Below, one piece after another: positions 9,338-18,286 of a stretch of DNA of 64,000 bases. Origin of the DNA: Massilia sp. MS-15 (GTDB taxonomy: Bacteria > Pseudomonadota > Gammaproteobacteria > Burkholderiales > Burkholderiaceae_D); NCBI RefSeq assembly GCF_020176695.1, contig NZ_JAIWIA010000046.1:1-64000 (forward strand), given 5' to 3'. The number at the start of each line of letters is the position of its first letter. Position 1 is the stretch's first letter. Position numbers and translations under genes: made by a program. The notes beneath the pieces are model-generated. The model was not told the DNA's origin. It saw only the letters and a program-made list of their open reading frames with translations, and searched no databases.

Positions 9338-10708
9338 GTGAGCCGACAGTTCATTCGCCCATCGCTGCGCCTGCGAGCCTGCGCGCTGGCGGCGGCCCTG
9401 GCCGCCACGGCGGCCTGCGCCGGCCAGGCCGGCGCCGTCACCCTGCAGCAGGCCTACGAGGCCGCCCTGAAGAACGACCCCACCTATCGCATGAACTACT
9501 ATGCGAACGAGGCGACCAAGGAAAACCGCATCCTGGGCCGTTCCACGCTGCTGCCGACGGTGTCGGCCAGCTACAGCAACACCCGCAATGTGATGGACCG
9601 CGAAAGCACCCAGACCATCGCCGGCAAGCCGTTCAGGTCGGTGACGCATCCGAAATACAGCAGCCACTCCTCGGTCGTGCAGCTGCGCCAGCCGCTGTTC
9701 AACATCGAAGCGATCCAGCGCTACGAACAGGGCAAGGTGCAGACCGCGCAGGGCGCCAAGCAGTTCGAGGCCGACACCAACGAGGTCGCGGTGCGCATGA
9801 CCAGCGCCTACATGGACGCCCTGTTCGCCGAGGACCAGGTGGCCCTGGCGCGCGTGCAGCGCGACATGTATGCCGAGCAGCAGAAGATGAACGCGCGCCT
9901 GTTCAGCAAGGGCGAGGGTACCCGCACCGACATGCTGGAGACCCAGGCCCGGCTGGAAGTGGCGGAAGCGATGCTGATCGAGGCCCAGGACAATGCCCGC
10001 GTCATGCGCGAAACCCTGGAAGGCATCATCGGCGGCCCGGCCGGCCAGCTGGATAAGCTGGTCGACGGCTTCCGTCCGGCCGCCTTGGAGCCGGCCTCGT
10101 TCGAGGAATGGCAGAAGCTGGCCCTGGCCAACAACAACGAGCTGGCCGCGGCCCGCCTCGGGGTCGAGAACGCGCGCCTGGACATTGGCCGCATGAAGGC
10201 GGGGCACTTCCCGCGTGTCGACTTCGTCGCCAGCTACAGCAAGGGCGACAACGAGACCATCAACACGATTGGCGAGCAGAACACCAACCGCGCGCTGGGC
10301 GTGCAGGTGAATATCCCGCTGTACCAGGGCGGAGCGGTGAATGCCCAGGTGCGCCAGGCGGCCGCCACCTACGAACGCGCGCGCGCCGACCTCGATGCGC
10401 GCAGCGACAAGGTGACGATCGAGCTGCGCCGCGCGCACAGCCTGGCCCAGAGCAGCGTGCGCAAGATCGATGCGCTGGTCAAGGCGGTCGATGCGGCCCA
10501 GCTCCTGATGAAGGCGACCGAGCAGAGCATCAAGGGCGGGGTGCGCATCAACCTCGACCTGCTGACGGCCCAGGAACAGCTGTTTACCAGCCAGCGCGAC
10601 CTGGCCCAGGCACGCTATTCCTACCTGGTGGCGCTGCTGCGCCTGCGGGCGCTTGCCGGGAATATTGGTCCCCAGGAGATCCGGGAGATTGCCGCCTATT
10701 TCCGTTAA
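9338..10708 (+). CDS. TolC-family outer-membrane channel of the type I secretion system
   Basis: 456 residues with a GTG start two bases after the preceding stop codon. A cleavable signal peptide is visible (Arg-rich start, then ALAAALAATAACAGQAGA). Mature sequence begins near VTLQQAYEAALKNDPTYR, the usual TolC/PrtF opening. The two outer-membrane efflux repeats, each with long coiled-coil helices, cover the rest (PLFNIEAIQRYEQGK in the first, IPLYQGGAVNAQVRQ in the second). It is the third gene of the secretion operon and is followed by a strong terminator. Its dedicated position argues for a substrate-specific channel rather than the general TolC. Confidence 0.93.
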   Translation: MSRQFIRPSLRLRACALAAALAATAACAGQAGAVTLQQAYEAALKNDPTYRMNYYANEATKENRILGRSTLLPTVSASYSNTRNVMDRESTQTIAGKPFRSVTHPKYSSHSSVVQLRQPLFNIEAIQRYEQGKVQTAQGAKQFEADTNEVAVRMTSAYMDALFAEDQVALARVQRDMYAEQQKMNARLFSKGEGTRTDMLETQARLEVAEAMLIEAQDNARVMRETLEGIIGGPAGQLDKLVDGFRPAALEPASFEEWQKLALANNNELAAARLGVENARLDIGRMKAGHFPRVDFVASYSKGDNETINTIGEQNTNRALGVQVNIPLYQGGAVNAQVRQAAATYERARADLDARSDKVTIELRRAHSLAQSSVRKIDALVKAVDAAQLLMKATEQSIKGGVRINLDLLTAQEQLFTSQRDLAQARYSYLVALLRLRALAGNIGPQEIREIAAYFR

Positions 10709-10730
10709 AGAGAGTCCCTGCTGGAGCATG

Positions 10731-10758
10731 ACGGGCGGCCTTGTGCCGCCCGTTTTGC
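10731..10758 (+). terminator. Rho-independent terminator of the secretion operon
   Basis: A nine-base-pair GC-rich stem (ACGGGCGGC / GCCGCCCGT) with a CTTGT loop is followed by TTTGCTT. It lies 22 bp after the outer-membrane channel stop codon. It makes the following DUF4214 gene a separate transcription unit. Confidence 0.88.
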
Positions 10759-10904
10759 TTCATGGATGTCGGTTGTTCCAGGCAGCAATAACTATTGCCT
10801 ATCTAGTTGATTTATTGGATAAATCTGGCGCAGGCTGGTACGGAAAACATACACGCGGGCTGTTGATTACGGTATATTTTTGACATCGAATCCGAGGAGC
10901 CGTG

Positions 10905-11480
10905 ATGAACGTCGATTACATCAATGAAGTGCAGAGCCTGTACGTCGCCTATTTCAGCCGTCCGGCGGACCCGGGCGGGCTCGCTTTCTGGAACCGCTAC
11001 CTGCAGGACCGCCCGGACGCCATCCAGGACATTGCGCGTGCCTTCGCCAGCTCGGCCGAGTACCGCAGCGTGTATGGCGGCCTGGACAACCGCGCCATGA
11101 TTGCCGAGATCTACGACAACCTGTTCGGCCGTGCCGCCGAGGGGGCGGGGATCGACTTCTGGGCCAGGGCGCTCGACACCGGCGCGCTGGGTATCGACAA
11201 TGTGGTGCTGGGGATCGCGGCCGGCGCGCAGAACGCGGACCGTGTCGCGTTCAACGCCAAGGTGGACGTGGCGATGCTGTTCACCGACCATATCGACACC
11301 GCGGGCGAAGTGCTGGCCTACCAGGGCGATGCGGTCAGGATTGCGGTGGACTACATTGCCGGGGTCAAGGATGCGGAAAGCCGATTGCTGTATATCGATC
11401 CGGTGAAGATCGATGAGACGATCCTGAAGATCGTCGGTACGCAGACCATGGCGGAAGCCCTCGATCCCGTACTTGCCTGA
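10905..11480 (+). CDS. Stand-alone DUF4214 protein, paralogue of the S-layer-like N-terminal module
   Basis: 191 residues. ATG at 10905 is chosen because GAGGAG at 10894-10899 gives 5-nt spacing; a GTG at 10902 would be too close. The whole protein aligns with the first 190 or so residues of the giant protein at the window start. Shared blocks are LYVAYFSRP, GGLAFW, NLFGR, FW, AAGAQN, GEVLAY and YIAGVKDAES. The large protein then enters its repeat region, whereas this one stops about 35 residues later. No RTX repeats, Sec signal or membrane segment is visible. It has its own leader of about 150 bp after the operon terminator. DUF4214 occurs in surface and glycan-related proteins; its function here is unknown. 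It may cap, anchor or regulate assembly of the surface protein. Confidence 0.85.
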   Translation: MNVDYINEVQSLYVAYFSRPADPGGLAFWNRYLQDRPDAIQDIARAFASSAEYRSVYGGLDNRAMIAEIYDNLFGRAAEGAGIDFWARALDTGALGIDNVVLGIAAGAQNADRVAFNAKVDVAMLFTDHIDTAGEVLAYQGDAVRIAVDYIAGVKDAESRLLYIDPVKIDETILKIVGTQTMAEALDPVLA

Positions 11481-11484
11481 TTTT

Positions 11485-11589
11485 GTAGGGCGGGCGGATT
11501 CCGCCCACGCGGTCAACGCGCGCCTGAACGCCCCGGCGCCGGCCACGCTACCCGGTTTGAACGCGTGGGCAGAAACCTGCCCACCCTAC
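11485..11589. repeat. REP-like inverted hairpin pair (copy A)
   Basis: The left unit starts GTAG and forms a hairpin with stem GGGCGG / CCGCCC. The right unit is inverted, with stem GGGCAG / CTGCCC around AAAC, and ends CCCTAC. The units are separated by about 45 bp of non-repeated sequence. It fills the gap between the convergent DUF4214 and trhO genes. The GTAG foot and paired inverted hairpins match the layout of REP/BIME elements. Confidence 0.75.
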
Positions 11590-11600
11590 GGGTACCGAGC

Positions 11601-12482
11601 TTAATTGCCTGGAGCGACGCCGGCCGCTGCTTCCTGCGCAGCCACGTCCGTTTGGCGAGTGCCGGCGCAGTGCGGGCAGGACACGCCCGGCACATACTCG
11701 GGCGCCAGCTGCTGGCGCGGCGTGACCACGGCGCGGCAGGCGAAGCATTGGGTGGTCTCGGTCGGTTCCAGCTTCGGATTGAGCGCGGTGCGGTAGTCGA
11801 ACACGAAGCAGTCGCCCTGGTAGTGCTCGCCGCCCACGTCCTCGAAATATTTCAGGATGCCGCCCTCGAGCTGGTACACGCGCTCGTAGCCGATGTTCTT
11901 CATGTGAATCGCCGCTTTTTCGCAGCGGATGCCGCCGGTGCAGAAGGTGACCACGGTCTTGCCGGCCAGCTCATCCTTGTGCTGGGCGGCCACTGCCGGG
12001 AATTCCGTGAACTTGTCGATCCGGTAGTCGAGCGTGTTCTCGAAGGTGCCGACGTCCACTTCGAAGGCATTGCGGGTCTCCATCATCACCACCGGCACGC
12101 CCTCGTCGTCATGACCCTGGTCGAGCCAGCGCTTGAGGGTCTTCGGATCGACCGAAGGCGCGCGGCCGAGTTCCGGCTTGATGAGGGGCATGCGCATGGT
12201 GATGATCTCTTTCTTGATCTTCACCAGCATGCGCTTGTGCGACTGCTCGTTCGACAGGCTTTCCTTCCATTCCAGGTCGGCCAGGCGCGCGTCGCTGCGC
12301 ACCCAGGCCAGGTACTGGTCGATCTTTTCACGCGGGCCGGACACGAACATGTTGATGCCTTCCGGCGTCAGCAGGATGGTGCCCTTCAGGCCGAGTTCGT
12401 TGCACAGCGCCTGGTACTGCGGGCGCATTTCTTCGAGATTGTCGAGGGTGACGAATTTGTAGGCGGCGATATTGACATGCAT
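11601..12482 (-). CDS. trhO: tRNA uridine(34) hydroxylase, rhodanese family (TrhO/YceA)
   Basis: 293 residues. The start is placed at 12482 ([13 protein letters not shown]), where family similarity begins; an upstream in-frame ATG would add 46 unrelated residues. TrhO makes 5-hydroxyuridine at the tRNA wobble position. The N-terminal acylphosphatase-like domain (about 1-95, [17 protein letters not shown]) precedes a rhodanese domain containing [10 protein letters not shown], with conserved cysteines at 181 and 187. The C-terminus has two Cys pairs (CFAC and CPHC) that look like a small zinc site. It is monocistronic, with its 3' end facing the DUF4214 gene across a REP-like element. Confidence 0.93.
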   Translation of the reverse strand: MHVNIAAYKFVTLDNLEEMRPQYQALCNELGLKGTILLTPEGINMFVSGPREKIDQYLAWVRSDARLADLEWKESLSNEQSHKRMLVKIKKEIITMRMPLIKPELGRAPSVDPKTLKRWLDQGHDDEGVPVVMMETRNAFEVDVGTFENTLDYRIDKFTEFPAVAAQHKDELAGKTVVTFCTGGIRCEKAAIHMKNIGYERVYQLEGGILKYFEDVGGEHYQGDCFVFDYRTALNPKLEPTETTQCFACRAVVTPRQQLAPEYVPGVSCPHCAGTRQTDVAAQEAAAGVAPGN

Positions 12483-12634
12483 GGCGGCGAAGAGACAAAA
12501 CGGGTGGGACAGCCGGTTATTATAAGACAGCATGTGCGTATTGGGCCCAGGAAGAGAGGAAAGGGCCTTGTTTCGCAGTAGAATGGATGAACGAGAACAA
12601 CAGGCCATACCACATAACAACAGGCCGACCTGCC

Positions 12635-13756
12635 ATGCATTCGCTGAACATCCACTACAATCCCCGCCTCGACCAGCTGCGCTGGCTGGCCGCCACCCTG
12701 GTCTTCCTGTTCCATTTCCACCTCGAATACGCCGGCAATGGCGGCATCCGGCTGGACGGACCCTGGAGCGCCCTCATCACCGAAGGCCATACCGGGGTAG
12801 GGCTGTTCTTCACCTTGTCCGGCTTCCTGTTCATGCAGATCGCGCTGCACCAGCACGCGGCCGGACGCGAGATCGTCTACCGCGACTTCCTGCGCAACCG
12901 GGTGCTGCGCATCGTGCCCCTGTACCTGGTCGTGTTCCTGGTGGCGACCTCGATCGGCCGCGACAAGTTCGCGCCCGCCGACCTGCTGTACCTGTTCGCC
13001 TCCAATCTCGGCCTGGCGCCGACCTCGGGCACGGTGGTGACCGGCGCTGCCTGGACCATCTCGCTGGAATTCCTGTTCTACCTGGTCTTTCCCTTCCTGG
13101 CCCGCTTCACGCTCGAGCGCAGCATCGCCTACCTGGGCGGCTGGCTGGTGCTGATGGCCTTCTTCAAGCTGGCCGCCTATACCGTCAACGACAACAGCAC
13201 CCTGATGTATTTCAGTACCTGGGTCGGCCGCTTCGACCAGTTCCTGATCGGCATGGCCGCGGCCGTGCTGCACCAGCGCTGGCGCGTCCAGCTGGCGCGC
13301 CTGGCGCCGCTGCTGCTGCTGGCCAGCGTGGCCCTGGTACTGTGGGACACGGCGCTGATGCATCGCGTCGCGCCGTTCGGCGCCACCCCCAGGTCGGCGT
13401 TCTGGATCTGGTGGTCGCTGCTGGAAAGCGCCGGCTGGGCCGCCCTGATCCTAGCCTGGGTCGCCTTTGCGCCGCGCCTGCCTGGCGTGCTCGAGCGGGC
13501 GCTGAGCCAGGGCGGCAAGGTCAGTTTCTCGTTCTACCTGCTGCACATGGGCCTGCTCCACATCTTCGCCACCCGGGTTGGCCTGGTCGCGCCGACCGGC
13601 ACGCCCTGGATCGACGGCCTGATCATGCTGGCCGTGGCCTATGGCGCCACCTGGGCGCTGGCCACGCTGAGCTACCACATCGTCGAGGAACCCTTCCTGC
13701 GCATGCGCCGCAGTTATGGTGCGGGGCGCCTGGCCGTACCGGCCGCGGTGGCGTAG
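12635..13756 (+). CDS. Acyltransferase 3 (OafA/YrhL-type) membrane protein
   Basis: 373 residues from ATG 12635. An in-frame ATG at 12587 would add 16 residues and neither start has a strong ribosome site. The protein is an integral membrane acyltransferase with about ten hydrophobic helices. The family motif [19 protein letters not shown] near the N-terminus carries the conserved His. [12 protein letters not shown] and the [12 protein letters not shown] segment follow, typical of enzymes that O-acylate surface sugars. The substrate cannot be told from sequence. No glycan gene is adjacent; the LPS genes lie about 8 kb away. The TAG stop codon is part of the REP-like element that follows. Confidence 0.88.
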   Translation: MHSLNIHYNPRLDQLRWLAATLVFLFHFHLEYAGNGGIRLDGPWSALITEGHTGVGLFFTLSGFLFMQIALHQHAAGREIVYRDFLRNRVLRIVPLYLVVFLVATSIGRDKFAPADLLYLFASNLGLAPTSGTVVTGAAWTISLEFLFYLVFPFLARFTLERSIAYLGGWLVLMAFFKLAAYTVNDNSTLMYFSTWVGRFDQFLIGMAAAVLHQRWRVQLARLAPLLLLASVALVLWDTALMHRVAPFGATPRSAFWIWWSLLESAGWAALILAWVAFAPRLPGVLERALSQGGKVSFSFYLLHMGLLHIFATRVGLVAPTGTPWIDGLIMLAVAYGATWALATLSYHIVEEPFLRMRRSYGAGRLAVPAAVA

Positions 13757-13849
13757 GGTGGGCAAGTTTCTTGCCCACGCGTTCAACAAGGGATGAATCG
13801 CCACAAGGCATATACTGGCTGACCGCGTGGACGGGAAGACCCACCCTAC
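13753..13849. repeat. REP-like inverted hairpin pair (copy B)
   Basis: The left unit begins GTAG, whose TAG is the acyltransferase stop codon. It forms a perfect stem GTGGGCAAG / CTTGCCCAC with a TTT loop, followed by GCGTTCAAC. The right inverted unit (CGCGTGGACGGG ... CCCACCCTAC) is less perfect. The pair separates the acyltransferase from the next same-strand gene. Confidence 0.78.
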
Positions 13850-13902
13850 AAGCCCGCTTTCGGCTATGATGTCCGCCATTTATTGAACAATCGACGCACG
13901 CG

Positions 13903-14724
13903 ATGGAGTATCTGACACTGGCCGGCAAGGGCATGCTCGACTATGGATGGCGCATCCTTACCGCATCCATGGTCTTGCTCGTGCTCGAGCTCGTTTTCGG
14001 CTGGAACAAGTATTCGATGAAATCGCGGCTGCGCGGCGCGCTGCTGTGGTCCGTGTACATCGTGATCACGGTCGCCTTCCTCACCGCCTTCAACGCCCTC
14101 TGGAACATGCTGGGCGTGCAACCGCTGGTGGTGATCAGCCTGGGCGAGTATTTTGCATCCGACAACAAGTTCGTGACCGTGCTGGGCTGGATCGTCACGC
14201 CCATCCTGGCCGTCCTCGCCAGCGACTTCTTCTACTACTGGTTCCACCGCGCCCAGCACACCTGGGCCTTCCTGTGGGCCTTCCATGCCGAACACCACGC
14301 GATCCGCGAGATGAGCGCCTGGAACAGCAACCACCACTGGACGGAAGAAATCTTCCGCATTCCCTTCATCATCATCCCGATGAGTCTCCTGATCCGGGTC
14401 GACCCGGGCTTCGTGCCCCTGATCGCCTGGCTCCTGATCGGCGCTCAGGGCCAGTACATCCACTCGCACACCAAGCTGTCGCTGGGGCCGTTGCGCTACA
14501 TCGTGGCCGACAACCGCTTCCACCGCATCCACCATTCCGTCGAGCAGCCGCACTGGAACCGCAACTTCGGTTCCTTCTCCTCGGTCTGGGATACGCTGTT
14601 CCGCACCGCCTATTTTCCGAAGAAGAACGAGTGGCCGGACACCGGACTGGACGAGCACGACGAAGCGCGGAGCGTGCGTGAATACCTGTTCCGCCCGTTC
14701 CGCAAGGTACTGTCCAGGCGCTGA
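13903..14724 (+). CDS. Sterol desaturase/fatty acid hydroxylase superfamily di-iron protein
   Basis: 273 residues, ATG start. It has four or five membrane helices and the histidine clusters that bind the di-iron centre: HRAQH, HAEHH, and HRIHH near the C-terminus. WNSNHHW lies between them. Members hydroxylate or desaturate lipids (fatty acyl chains, sterols, carotenoids) using O2; the substrate here is unknown. Length is normal for the bacterial group. It is monocistronic, between a REP-like element and dnaE. Confidence 0.9.
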   Translation: MEYLTLAGKGMLDYGWRILTASMVLLVLELVFGWNKYSMKSRLRGALLWSVYIVITVAFLTAFNALWNMLGVQPLVVISLGEYFASDNKFVTVLGWIVTPILAVLASDFFYYWFHRAQHTWAFLWAFHAEHHAIREMSAWNSNHHWTEEIFRIPFIIIPMSLLIRVDPGFVPLIAWLLIGAQGQYIHSHTKLSLGPLRYIVADNRFHRIHHSVEQPHWNRNFGSFSSVWDTLFRTAYFPKKNEWPDTGLDEHDEARSVREYLFRPFRKVLSRR

Positions 14725-14788
14725 GCGCGGCCGGTGCTGCGTGCCTTTTGACAACATCGGATTTCTCCGTCCGGGGTAAAATGCGGGG

Positions 14789-17700
14789 ATGACTTCCCCG
14801 ACTTTCACCCACCTTCGCGTCCACTCCGAATACTCGATCGTCGATGGCCTCGTGCGCATCGACGACATCGTGGGGGCCGCCGCCAAGGACCGCCAGCCGG
14901 CGCTGGCCGTGACCGACCTGGCCAACATGTTCTGCCTGGTGCGCTTCTACAAGGCGGCGCGCGGCAAGGGGATCAAGCCGATCGTCGGGGTCGATGCCTG
15001 GATCACCAACGACGACAACCGCGACAAGCCTGCGCGCCTGCTGATCCTGGCCAAGAACCGCACCGGCTACCTGCAGCTGTGCGACCTGCTGTCGAAAGCC
15101 TGGCTCACCAATCAATACAAGGGCCGCGCCGAGATCCGCGTCGAATGGCTGGAAGCGCTGGCCACGTCCACCTCGACGCTGGAACCGGAGGCCGACCAGG
15201 CGAATGCCCTGATCGTGCTGTCGGGCGCGGCGTTTGGCGACGTCGGCCAGGCCATCGACCAGGGCGACATCGAGCGCGCCGAACGCGCGGCCGAGCGCTG
15301 GGCGCGCATCTTCCCCGGCCACTTCTACATCGAGATCCAGCGCGCCGGCCAGCCCAACCAGGAGCAGGGCGTGCGCCATGCGGTGGCGCTGGCTGCGCGC
15401 CTGAAGCTGCCGGTGGTGGCCACGCATCCGGTCCAGTTCCTGGACAAGGACGAGTTTATCGCCCACGAAGCGCGCGTCTGCATCGCCGAGGGCGAGATGC
15501 TGGCCAACGCCAAGCGCGTGCGCCGCTTCAACGAGAACATGTGCTTCAAGACCCAGGAAGAGATGGCGATCCTCTTCGCCGACCTGCCGGGCGCGCTCGC
15601 CAACTCGGTGGAAATCGCCAAGCGCTGCAACGTCACCCTGACGCTGGGTAAGCCACAGCTGCCGGACTTCCCGACTCCCGACGGCATGAGCATCGACGAC
15701 TTCCTGGTGCTCGAGACGAAGAAAGGCCTGGAAGAGCGCCTGGTGCAGCTGTATCCGAACGAGGAGCAGCGCGAAAAGGAACGCCCGCGCTACGAGGCAC
15801 GCCTGGAATTCGAGAACCAGACCATCATCAAGATGAAGTTCCCGGGCTACTTCCTGATCGTGGCGGAGTTCATCCAGTGGGGCAAGAACAACGGCGTGCC
15901 GATCGGCCCGGGCCGCGGTTCCGGTGCGGGCTCGCTGGTGGCGTATGCGCTGAAGATCACGGACCTCGATCCGCTGAAGTACAACCTGCTGTTCGAGCGC
16001 TTCCTGAACCCGGAACGCGTCTCGATGCCCGACTTCGACATCGACTTCTGCCAGGAAAAGCGCGAGCTGGTGATCCAGCACGTCAAGGATTTGTACGGAC
16101 GTGATGCAGTATCGCAGATCGCCACCTTCGGCACCATGGCAGCGAAAGGCGCGATCCGCGACGTCGGCCGCGTGCTCGACTTCGGCTACAACTTCTGCGA
16201 CGGCATCTCCAAGCTGATTCCGTTCAAGCCGGGCAAACCCGTCTCGATCGCCGAGGCCATCGAGGAGGAACCGCTGCTCAAGGAGCGCCTGGAGAACGAG
16301 GAAGAGGTCAAGCAGCTGTTAGAGCTGGCCCAGCAGGTCGAGGGCATCACGCGCGGCATCGGCATGCACGCCGGGGGCGTGCTGATCGCGCCGGGTAAAC
16401 TCACCGACTTCTGCCCGCTGTACACCCAGGGCGGCGACGCCGGCGTGGTCTCGCAGTACGACAAGGACGACGTGGAGGCCGTGGGTCTGGTGAAGTTCGA
16501 CTTCCTGGGCCTGACCACGCTCACCATCCTCGACCGGGCGGTGAACTACATCCGCGCGCTCGACCCGCAGGACGCCGGGTTCAATCTCGAAACCCTGCCG
16601 CTGAACGACCGGCCGTCCTACAAGCTGCTGTCCGAAGCGAAGACCGTCGCGATCTTCCAGCTGGAATCGCGCGGCATGCAGGGCATGCTGAAGGACGCGC
16701 GTCCCGACCGCTTCGAGGACATCATCGCGCTCGTCGCCCTGTACCGTCCGGGCCCGATGGACCTGATCCCCGACTTCTGCAAGCGCAAGCACGGCGAGAA
16801 GTTCGACTATCCCGATCCGCGCACCGAATCGATCCTGTCCGAGACCTACGGCATCATGGTCTACCAGGAGCAGGTGATGCAGATGGCGCAGATTGTCGGC
16901 GGCTACTCGCTGGGCGGCGCGGACATGCTGCGCCGCGCGATGGGCAAGAAGAAGGCCGAAGAGATGGCCGAGCACCGCGCGATCTTCCGCGCCGGCGCCG
17001 CCAAGGATGGCCTGAGCCAGGAAAAGGCCGACGAGATCTTCGACCTGATGGAGAAGTTCGCGGGCTACGGCTTCAACAAGTCGCACGCGGCCGCCTATGC
17101 GCTGCTCTCGTACCACACGGCCTACCTCAAGGTGCACCACACCGCCGCGTTCATGGCAGCCAACATGTCGCTGGCGATGGAAGACACCGAGAAGATCAAG
17201 ATCCTGGTCGAGGACGCGAAGGATGTGTGCAAGCTCCAGATCCTGCCGCCGGACGTCAACGAATCCCACTTCCGCTTCACGCCGGAAGGTCAGCCGCGTT
17301 CCGTGACCGGCAAGCAGGTCTCGAACATCCGCTACGGCCTGGGCGGCGTGAAGGGCGCGGGGCAGGGCGCGATCGAGGCGATCATCGCGGCGCGCCTTGA
17401 CGGCGGCAAGTTCAAGGACCTGTTCGACTTCTGCATGCGGGTGGACCGCAAGCAGATCAACCGCCGCACCATCGAATCGCTCATTCGAGCGGGCGCGATG
17501 GACTCATTCGGGGTTGATCGTTCTGTGCTGCTGGCTTCGGTCGGCTTCGCCATGGAAGCGGCCGGCCAGGCGGCGGCCGCCGCCAACCAGGTCAGCCTGT
17601 TCGGCGGTATTGACTCCGACCTGGTGGCCCCGCCGGAATACGTCAAGGCGACGCCCTGGACCGACCGCCAGAAGCTGGCCGAAGAGAAGATCGCGCTCGG

Positions 17701-18286
17701 CTACTACCTGTCGGGCCACATGTTCGACTCGTACGCGCAAGAGGTGCGGCGCTTCGCCAAGACCAAGCTGAAGGACCTGGAACCCTCGCGCGACCCGCGC
17801 ATGCTGTGCGGCGTGATCACCGGCGTGCGCACCCAGATGACCCAGCGCGGCAAGATCCTGATCGTGGCGCTGGACGACAAGACCGGCGTGGTCGAGGTGA
17901 CGGTCTACAGCGAGCTGCTGGAGCAGAACAAGAACATCTTCAAGGAAGACGAATTCCTGCTGGTGGTCGGCAAGGTGTCGGAAGACCGCTTCAACGGCGG
18001 CCTGCGCATCACGGCCGAGAAGGCCTATGACATCGCGCAAGCGCGCATCCAGTACGGCTTCAAGCTGGAGATGGATGTGTCCTGCGACCTCAATCCGGCC
18101 AAGCTGGCCGAGGTGCTGCAGCCCTACCGCCAGCAGGATGGCCTGCCGGTCAGCCTGCGCATCAGGCCACAGGGCGTGGAAGCCACGCTGCAGCTGGGCG
18201 ACGACTGGCGCGTGGCGCCGTCGGATACGCTCAAGCAGCAGCTGGAGCTGACGCTGGGGGCGAAGGACGTGGCGGTCGAGTACTAA
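14789..18286 (+). CDS. dnaE: DNA polymerase III alpha subunit
   Basis: 1165 residues, the usual DnaE1 length. This is the replicative polymerase. Domains in order are PHP (about 5-280, HLRVHSEYSIVDG, with the metal-site HxH degenerate), the polymerase core with the catalytic PDFDIDFC motif near residue 415, and the fingers (RRAMGKKKAEEM, FNKSHAAAYALLSY). A clamp-binding QVSLF motif follows near 933, then an OB fold (VITGVRTQMTQRGKILIVALDD) and a C-terminal tail. The ATG lies shortly after TAAAAT at 14777-14782, a possible -10 box. It ends tail to tail with the next gene, the two stop codons overlapping. Confidence 0.97.
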   Translation: MTSPTFTHLRVHSEYSIVDGLVRIDDIVGAAAKDRQPALAVTDLANMFCLVRFYKAARGKGIKPIVGVDAWITNDDNRDKPARLLILAKNRTGYLQLCDLLSKAWLTNQYKGRAEIRVEWLEALATSTSTLEPEADQANALIVLSGAAFGDVGQAIDQGDIERAERAAERWARIFPGHFYIEIQRAGQPNQEQGVRHAVALAARLKLPVVATHPVQFLDKDEFIAHEARVCIAEGEMLANAKRVRRFNENMCFKTQEEMAILFADLPGALANSVEIAKRCNVTLTLGKPQLPDFPTPDGMSIDDFLVLETKKGLEERLVQLYPNEEQREKERPRYEARLEFENQTIIKMKFPGYFLIVAEFIQWGKNNGVPIGPGRGSGAGSLVAYALKITDLDPLKYNLLFERFLNPERVSMPDFDIDFCQEKRELVIQHVKDLYGRDAVSQIATFGTMAAKGAIRDVGRVLDFGYNFCDGISKLIPFKPGKPVSIAEAIEEEPLLKERLENEEEVKQLLELAQQVEGITRGIGMHAGGVLIAPGKLTDFCPLYTQGGDAGVVSQYDKDDVEAVGLVKFDFLGLTTLTILDRAVNYIRALDPQDAGFNLETLPLNDRPSYKLLSEAKTVAIFQLESRGMQGMLKDARPDRFEDIIALVALYRPGPMDLIPDFCKRKHGEKFDYPDPRTESILSETYGIMVYQEQVMQMAQIVGGYSLGGADMLRRAMGKKKAEEMAEHRAIFRAGAAKDGLSQEKADEIFDLMEKFAGYGFNKSHAAAYALLSYHTAYLKVHHTAAFMAANMSLAMEDTEKIKILVEDAKDVCKLQILPPDVNESHFRFTPEGQPRSVTGKQVSNIRYGLGGVKGAGQGAIEAIIAARLDGGKFKDLFDFCMRVDRKQINRRTIESLIRAGAMDSFGVDRSVLLASVGFAMEAAGQAAAAANQVSLFGGIDSDLVAPPEYVKATPWTDRQKLAEEKIALGYYLSGHMFDSYAQEVRRFAKTKLKDLEPSRDPRMLCGVITGVRTQMTQRGKILIVALDDKTGVVEVTVYSELLEQNKNIFKEDEFLLVVGKVSEDRFNGGLRITAEKAYDIAQARIQYGFKLEMDVSCDLNPAKLAEVLQPYRQQDGLPVSLRIRPQGVEATLQLGDDWRVAPSDTLKQQLELTLGAKDVAVEY

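Noticed and set aside
14748-14782. TTGACA ... TAAAAT as the dnaE promoter
   Set aside because: The spacer is 23 bp, too long for a standard sigma-70 promoter. The TAAAAT may still be a -10 box, but the pair was not called.
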